Source of the DNA: Janthinobacterium sp. 67
GTDB lineage: Bacteria; Pseudomonadota; Gammaproteobacteria; Burkholderiales; Burkholderiaceae_D
Assembly: GCF_002797895.1 (NCBI RefSeq)
Contig: NZ_PGES01000001.1
Span: forward strand, 4,836,001 to 4,900,000
Direction of reading: 5' to 3'
DNA: 64,000 nt
The translations under genes were made by a program, and so were the position numbers. Shown here in pieces: positions 61,246 through 64,000 of this stretch. The notes beneath the pieces are model-generated. The model ran no database searches. It saw only the letters and a list, made by a program, of their open reading frames with translations, and was not told where the DNA came from. How positions within the stretch are numbered: the stretch's first letter is position 1; each line of letters starts with the position of its first letter.

Positions 61246-61944
61246 TCATTTACAGGAGCGCAGTTCCTGCTCCGGAAACTGCGCCTTGATTTTTTCTAGC
61301 CGCGCGCGCGTGGCGGCGTCGAGGTCGCGGAACTGGTAAGCGAACTGCTTGCTGGCGCTGTAGCGCGGCGCGACCCGGGCGCTGTGCACGCCTTGCTTGT
61401 TGAGCGATGCCAGCTGGTTCTGCGCGCTCGTTTCCGACTTGAATACACCCAGTGAAATGCCCCAGCGCAGCGGGCTGCTTTCGTTCATGATGAAATAGTT
61501 CGTCACGCCCAGCTGCTTCAATTCGCCGGCCTTGCGGTCGGCGCCTTCCTTGCTGCCCTGCGGCGGGATGTACACCATGTAGCTGGAGATATCCTGGCCG
61601 GCCACGTTGCGGCGCGATTGGCGGTCGCCCAGGTCCAGCGCGGCCACTTGCGCTTCGAAGCGGCGGCCATCGGCCAGCAGGAAATTGCCCACTTCCGTGC
61701 ACGCGTACGATGTCGGCGCCGCAGGTGCTGCCGCTGCCGGCTTCGCCGCCTGGTCGGCCGCTGGCGGCGCGGCGGGCGCCGTGGCCTGCTCCTGCGTCAG
61801 CAAGGTGAGCTTGCCGGCCTGCAGCTGGTTTTTCAGGCGTGCCGGCTCGCGCGTCTCGGTGCGAAAACTGCCCAGATAACCCTGGCCGATGGCCAGCACC
61901 AGCAGGTTGACGCCGGCCAGCAGCCAGAAGACGAATTTCAGCAT
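61246..61944 (-). CDS. Membrane-anchored SPOR-domain protein
   Basis: The 232-residue protein has a single N-terminal membrane segment (MLKFVFWLLAGVNLLVLAIG), a long Ala/Pro-rich linker and a C-terminal SPOR domain (ISSYMVYIPPQGSKEGADRK, WGISLGVFKSETSAQNQLAS). It should bind denuded peptidoglycan in the periplasm. Seven bases overlap the end of coaX, and birA, coaX and this gene form a compact minus-strand run. Confidence 0.85.
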   Translation of the reverse strand: MLKFVFWLLAGVNLLVLAIGQGYLGSFRTETREPARLKNQLQAGKLTLLTQEQATAPAAPPAADQAAKPAAAAPAAPTSYACTEVGNFLLADGRRFEAQVAALDLGDRQSRRNVAGQDISSYMVYIPPQGSKEGADRKAGELKQLGVTNYFIMNESSPLRWGISLGVFKSETSAQNQLASLNKQGVHSARVAPRYSASKQFAYQFRDLDAATRARLEKIKAQFPEQELRSCK

Positions 61945-62696
61945 ACGTGGTTTCCTTGTGTTCCTGCGGCCCCGGCGCGCGCGGCCGCCTGCAGGCCGAG
62001 CATGACGATATTGTCGACCAGGTGCAGCGGTACCGCCAGCGCCAGGGCCGGCGCGATGCGCGGCGCGGCGCCGCCCGACAGCAGGCAGGCGCTGGCGCCG
62101 TGCATGCGCACGGCCCGTTCGATGGCGCCCGCCTGGGCCGCCAGGCAGCCCGAAAGGATGGCGTCGTCCGTGTTGTCGGCAAAGCCGGCCGGCAGGGCGG
62201 CGTCGCTGGCGATTTGCGGCAGCTGCGCCGTGTTGCGCGCCAGCGAACTGGCCATCAGTCCCAGTCCCGGCAAGATCATCCCGCCGAGGAAAACGCCATC
62301 TGCCGTGACGGCGTCGATGGTGGTGGCGGTGCCGCAATTGGCGACGATGACGGCCTGGCCCGGCGCCAGCGCCTGCGCGCCGATGGCGGCGGCAAAGCGG
62401 TCGCAGCCCAGCTGCGACGGCGCGCGGTAGCCATTTGTCAGGCCCGCCAGCTGCGGCAGCGAGACAAAGTCGCGGGCGGCGACGGGCAGCATGGCGCGCA
62501 GGCGCGTGCCGATATTGGCGCCGGCCACGTTCGACAGCAGCGCTTCATGGATGGCCAGTGGCGCCCACTGCGCGGCCAGGGTGTCGATCTGCGCATGTGC
62601 GACGGCGCCGCTGGCCAGCCAGCCGCCGGCGGCACTATCGGGGGCCACGAGTGCCCATTTGATGCGCGTATTGCCGGCGTCGATCAGCAGCAGCAT
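61938..62696 (-). CDS. coaX: Type III pantothenate kinase
   Basis: The 252-residue acetate-kinase-superfamily enzyme phosphorylates pantothenate in coenzyme A synthesis. It starts LLLIDAGNTRIKWALV with the phosphate-binding loop, and contains GCDRFAAAIGA and VANCGTATTIDAVTADG, whose Asp is catalytic. Type III enzymes are not inhibited by CoA. The start at 62696 is set by the family N-terminus; birA ends five bases upstream, a coaX-birA pairing common in Proteobacteria. Confidence 0.94.
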   Translation of the reverse strand: MLLLIDAGNTRIKWALVAPDSAAGGWLASGAVAHAQIDTLAAQWAPLAIHEALLSNVAGANIGTRLRAMLPVAARDFVSLPQLAGLTNGYRAPSQLGCDRFAAAIGAQALAPGQAVIVANCGTATTIDAVTADGVFLGGMILPGLGLMASSLARNTAQLPQIASDAALPAGFADNTDDAILSGCLAAQAGAIERAVRMHGASACLLSGGAAPRIAPALALAVPLHLVDNIVMLGLQAAARAGAAGTQGNHVC

Positions 62697-62700
62697 GCGC

Positions 62701-63495
62701 TTACTCCCCCAGCAGGCGCAAGGATACGTCGCCGGACACGACTTCCTGCAGGCCGCCATCGGTACGCAGCAGCAGGCGGCCCAGGTGATCCACGCCGGCC
62801 GCCACGCCTTGCTGCAGCAACTGGCCGTTGTCGAGGATTTTCACGTGCTGGCCCTGCCACGCGTGCAGCAGATTCCAGCGCTCCGTGAACGGCGCAAAGC
62901 CCGTGTCGTCGAATTCGGCCAGCACGCCGGCCAGGCGGCTCAAGAGGGCCGCCACCAGGGTATTGCGCTCCATCTGCGCCAGCCAGGGCACGGCCGAGAC
63001 GCTGCGCCCGATCTGCCGTTCCAGCGCATCGGGCATCAGCAGATTGATGCCGCAGCCGATCACGGCCCACACGGCACCATCGGCCGCCTGCTGCGTCTCG
63101 ACGAGGATGCCGGCCAGTTTATGGCCATCCTTGAGCAGGTCGTTCGGCCACTTCAGCTGCACCGGCACGCCCAGCGAGGACATGGTTTCGGCCAGCGCCA
63201 CGCCGACGGCCAGCGGCAATCCCACCAGCTGGTGCAGCGGTCCCTTGAAACGCCAGGCCAGCGAGAACATCAGGCTGGCGTCCGGCTGCGACACCCACGG
63301 CCGTCCGGCGCGCCCCCGTCCGGCCGTCTGCTGGCCGGCGATACGCAGGGTGGGGCCGGCCAGGGTGGCGCAGCGCGCCAGCAGGTCGGCGTTGGTCGAT
63401 CCCGTTTCGTCGACCACTTCGATGGCCACATGGGAGGCGCCCGTGGCGCAATGGGCGGCGATGGCCGCGCTGTTCAAGTCTGAGTGCTTCGTCAT
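62701..63495 (-). CDS. birA: Biotin-[acetyl-CoA-carboxylase] ligase
   Basis: The 264-residue ligase attaches biotin to carboxyl carrier proteins. It has the biotin-AMP loop GRGRAGRPWVSQPDASLMFS and KWPNDLLKDGHKLAGILVE. The N-terminal helix-turn-helix of E. coli BirA is absent, so it is enzyme only and not a repressor. Start MTKHSDLNS at 63495 is chosen from the family N-terminus; the frame reaches 63558. Confidence 0.94.
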   Translation of the reverse strand: MTKHSDLNSAAIAAHCATGASHVAIEVVDETGSTNADLLARCATLAGPTLRIAGQQTAGRGRAGRPWVSQPDASLMFSLAWRFKGPLHQLVGLPLAVGVALAETMSSLGVPVQLKWPNDLLKDGHKLAGILVETQQAADGAVWAVIGCGINLLMPDALERQIGRSVSAVPWLAQMERNTLVAALLSRLAGVLAEFDDTGFAPFTERWNLLHAWQGQHVKILDNGQLLQQGVAAGVDHLGRLLLRTDGGLQEVVSGDVSLRLLGE

Positions 63496-63505
63496 GATGG
63501 TCAGT

Positions 63506-64000
63506 TCAGTTGCGTGCCTTGTGCGGCGCATTCGCGAAGGCCCGGTCGTACACGGCATTGGGCAGCGCGCGCAGCAGCTTGGCGACGACGCCCATCTGCC
63601 ACGGGATCACGCGGTAGCTGTCGCCGTCGGCGATGGCGCGCGCGGCGCGTGCGGCGAATTTTTCGGCCGGCATCAAAAAGGGCATGCGGTAGGCATTGTG
63701 GCGCGTCATCGGCGTGTCGATGTAGCCGGGCGTGATGGTGACGACCTTGATGCCGGCCGGTTTCAATTCCAGGCGCAGCGATTCGCAGTAGCTGATGACG
63801 GCCGCCTTCGAGGCGCTGTAGGCTTCGGCGCCGGGCAGGCCGCGGATGCCGGCCACGCTGCCGATGCCCACCAGGCGCCCGCTGCCCTGGTTTTTCATGG
63901 CGGCGATGAAGGGCGCGAAGGTGGCGACGGTGGCCGTGACGTTGATGGCGATCAGGCGCGCGAAGGCGTCCAGGTCTTCCGCGTGTTCGCTCAGGGTGCC
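63506..64000 (-). CDS. Short-chain dehydrogenase/reductase, partial (N-terminus outside window)
   Basis: The visible 164 codons are the C-terminal part of an SDR enzyme: NVTATVATFAPFIAAM, IGSVAGIRGLPGAEAYSASKAAV (catalytic Tyr and Lys in YxASK) and VVTITPGYIDTPMT. The NAD(P)-binding TGxxxGxG end lies beyond the window. The frame is open to the last base. It ends 10 bases upstream of birA on the same strand and may join that transcript. The substrate is unknown. Confidence 0.88.
   Translation of the reverse strand, partial: GTLSEHAEDLDAFARLIAINVTATVATFAPFIAAMKNQGSGRLVGIGSVAGIRGLPGAEAYSASKAAVISYCESLRLELKPAGIKVVTITPGYIDTPMTRHNAYRMPFLMPAEKFAARAARAIADGDSYRVIPWQMGVVAKLLRALPNAVYDRAFANAPHKARN

Overview
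This window looks like chromosomal DNA of a betaproteobacterium of the family Oxalobacteraceae, most likely Janthinobacterium or a close relative. The 16S rRNA gene at about 19.5-21.0 kb reads like Janthinobacterium 16S from memory. The coding genes are GC-rich, and the gene orders (rpe-gph-trpEGDC, gshA-gshB-EIIA-HPr-EI, metX-metW, gatCAB facing mreBCD-mrdA-rodA-rlpA) are typical of Burkholderiales. I see no insertion sequence, prophage or CRISPR array. This is mostly core chromosome with small accessory pieces.

Layout. 0-8.7 kb: the end of a UbiH-type hydroxylase, a DsbC-type periplasmic isomerase, a molybdenum hydroxylase cluster (iron-sulfur subunit, molybdopterin subunit, MocA-like cofactor enzyme), an M61 peptidase and a membrane diguanylate cyclase whose end overlaps a TonB-like lipoprotein gene. 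8.7-14.4 kb: the minus-strand run rpe-gph-trpE-trpG-trpD-trpC. 14.5-19.1 kb: apaG, a very small membrane protein gene divergent from mltA, a universal stress protein, an MFS exporter and an enoyl-CoA hydratase. 19.2-25.1 kb: a complete rRNA operon (16S, tRNA-Ile, tRNA-Ala, 23S, 5S), a terminator, an inverted pair of REP-like repeats, then a second identical 5S gene with its own apparent promoter and terminator. 25.2-31.2 kb: DUF1840 protein, a lipoprotein, yifB, ubiK and a nitrogen-controlled unit (porin, glnK, amtB) behind a textbook sigma-54 promoter and an NtrC-type dyad.

31.3-36.2 kb: glutathione synthesis genes gshA and gshB, followed by a PTS set with only EIIA, HPr and EI, so probably regulatory. 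36.2-42.1 kb: metX-metW behind a leader with mutually exclusive hairpins, then an AmpG-like permease, an M48 peptidase, a pseudouridine synthase and exonuclease III. 42.2-50.6 kb: pyrE, small transport and regulatory genes, a LysR regulator, a lipase-like hydrolase, small membrane proteins, a Gfo/Idh/MocA dehydrogenase, a BlaI/BlaR1-like pair whose BlaR1 carries a TonB domain, and an isolated lipoprotein in an AT-rich patch. 50.6-64 kb: gatB-gatA-gatC on the minus strand, the divergent cell-shape cluster mreB | mreC-mreD-mrdA-rodA-rlpA, and a minus-strand run birA-coaX-SPOR protein preceded by a truncated short-chain dehydrogenase.

The items most worth a second look are the metX leader RNA, the autonomous second 5S gene with the REP pair beside it, the NtrC/sigma-54 control region, the divergent 48-residue membrane protein, the BlaR1-TonB fusion with a candidate BlaI operator, and the intrinsic terminator that separates mreB from mreCD.
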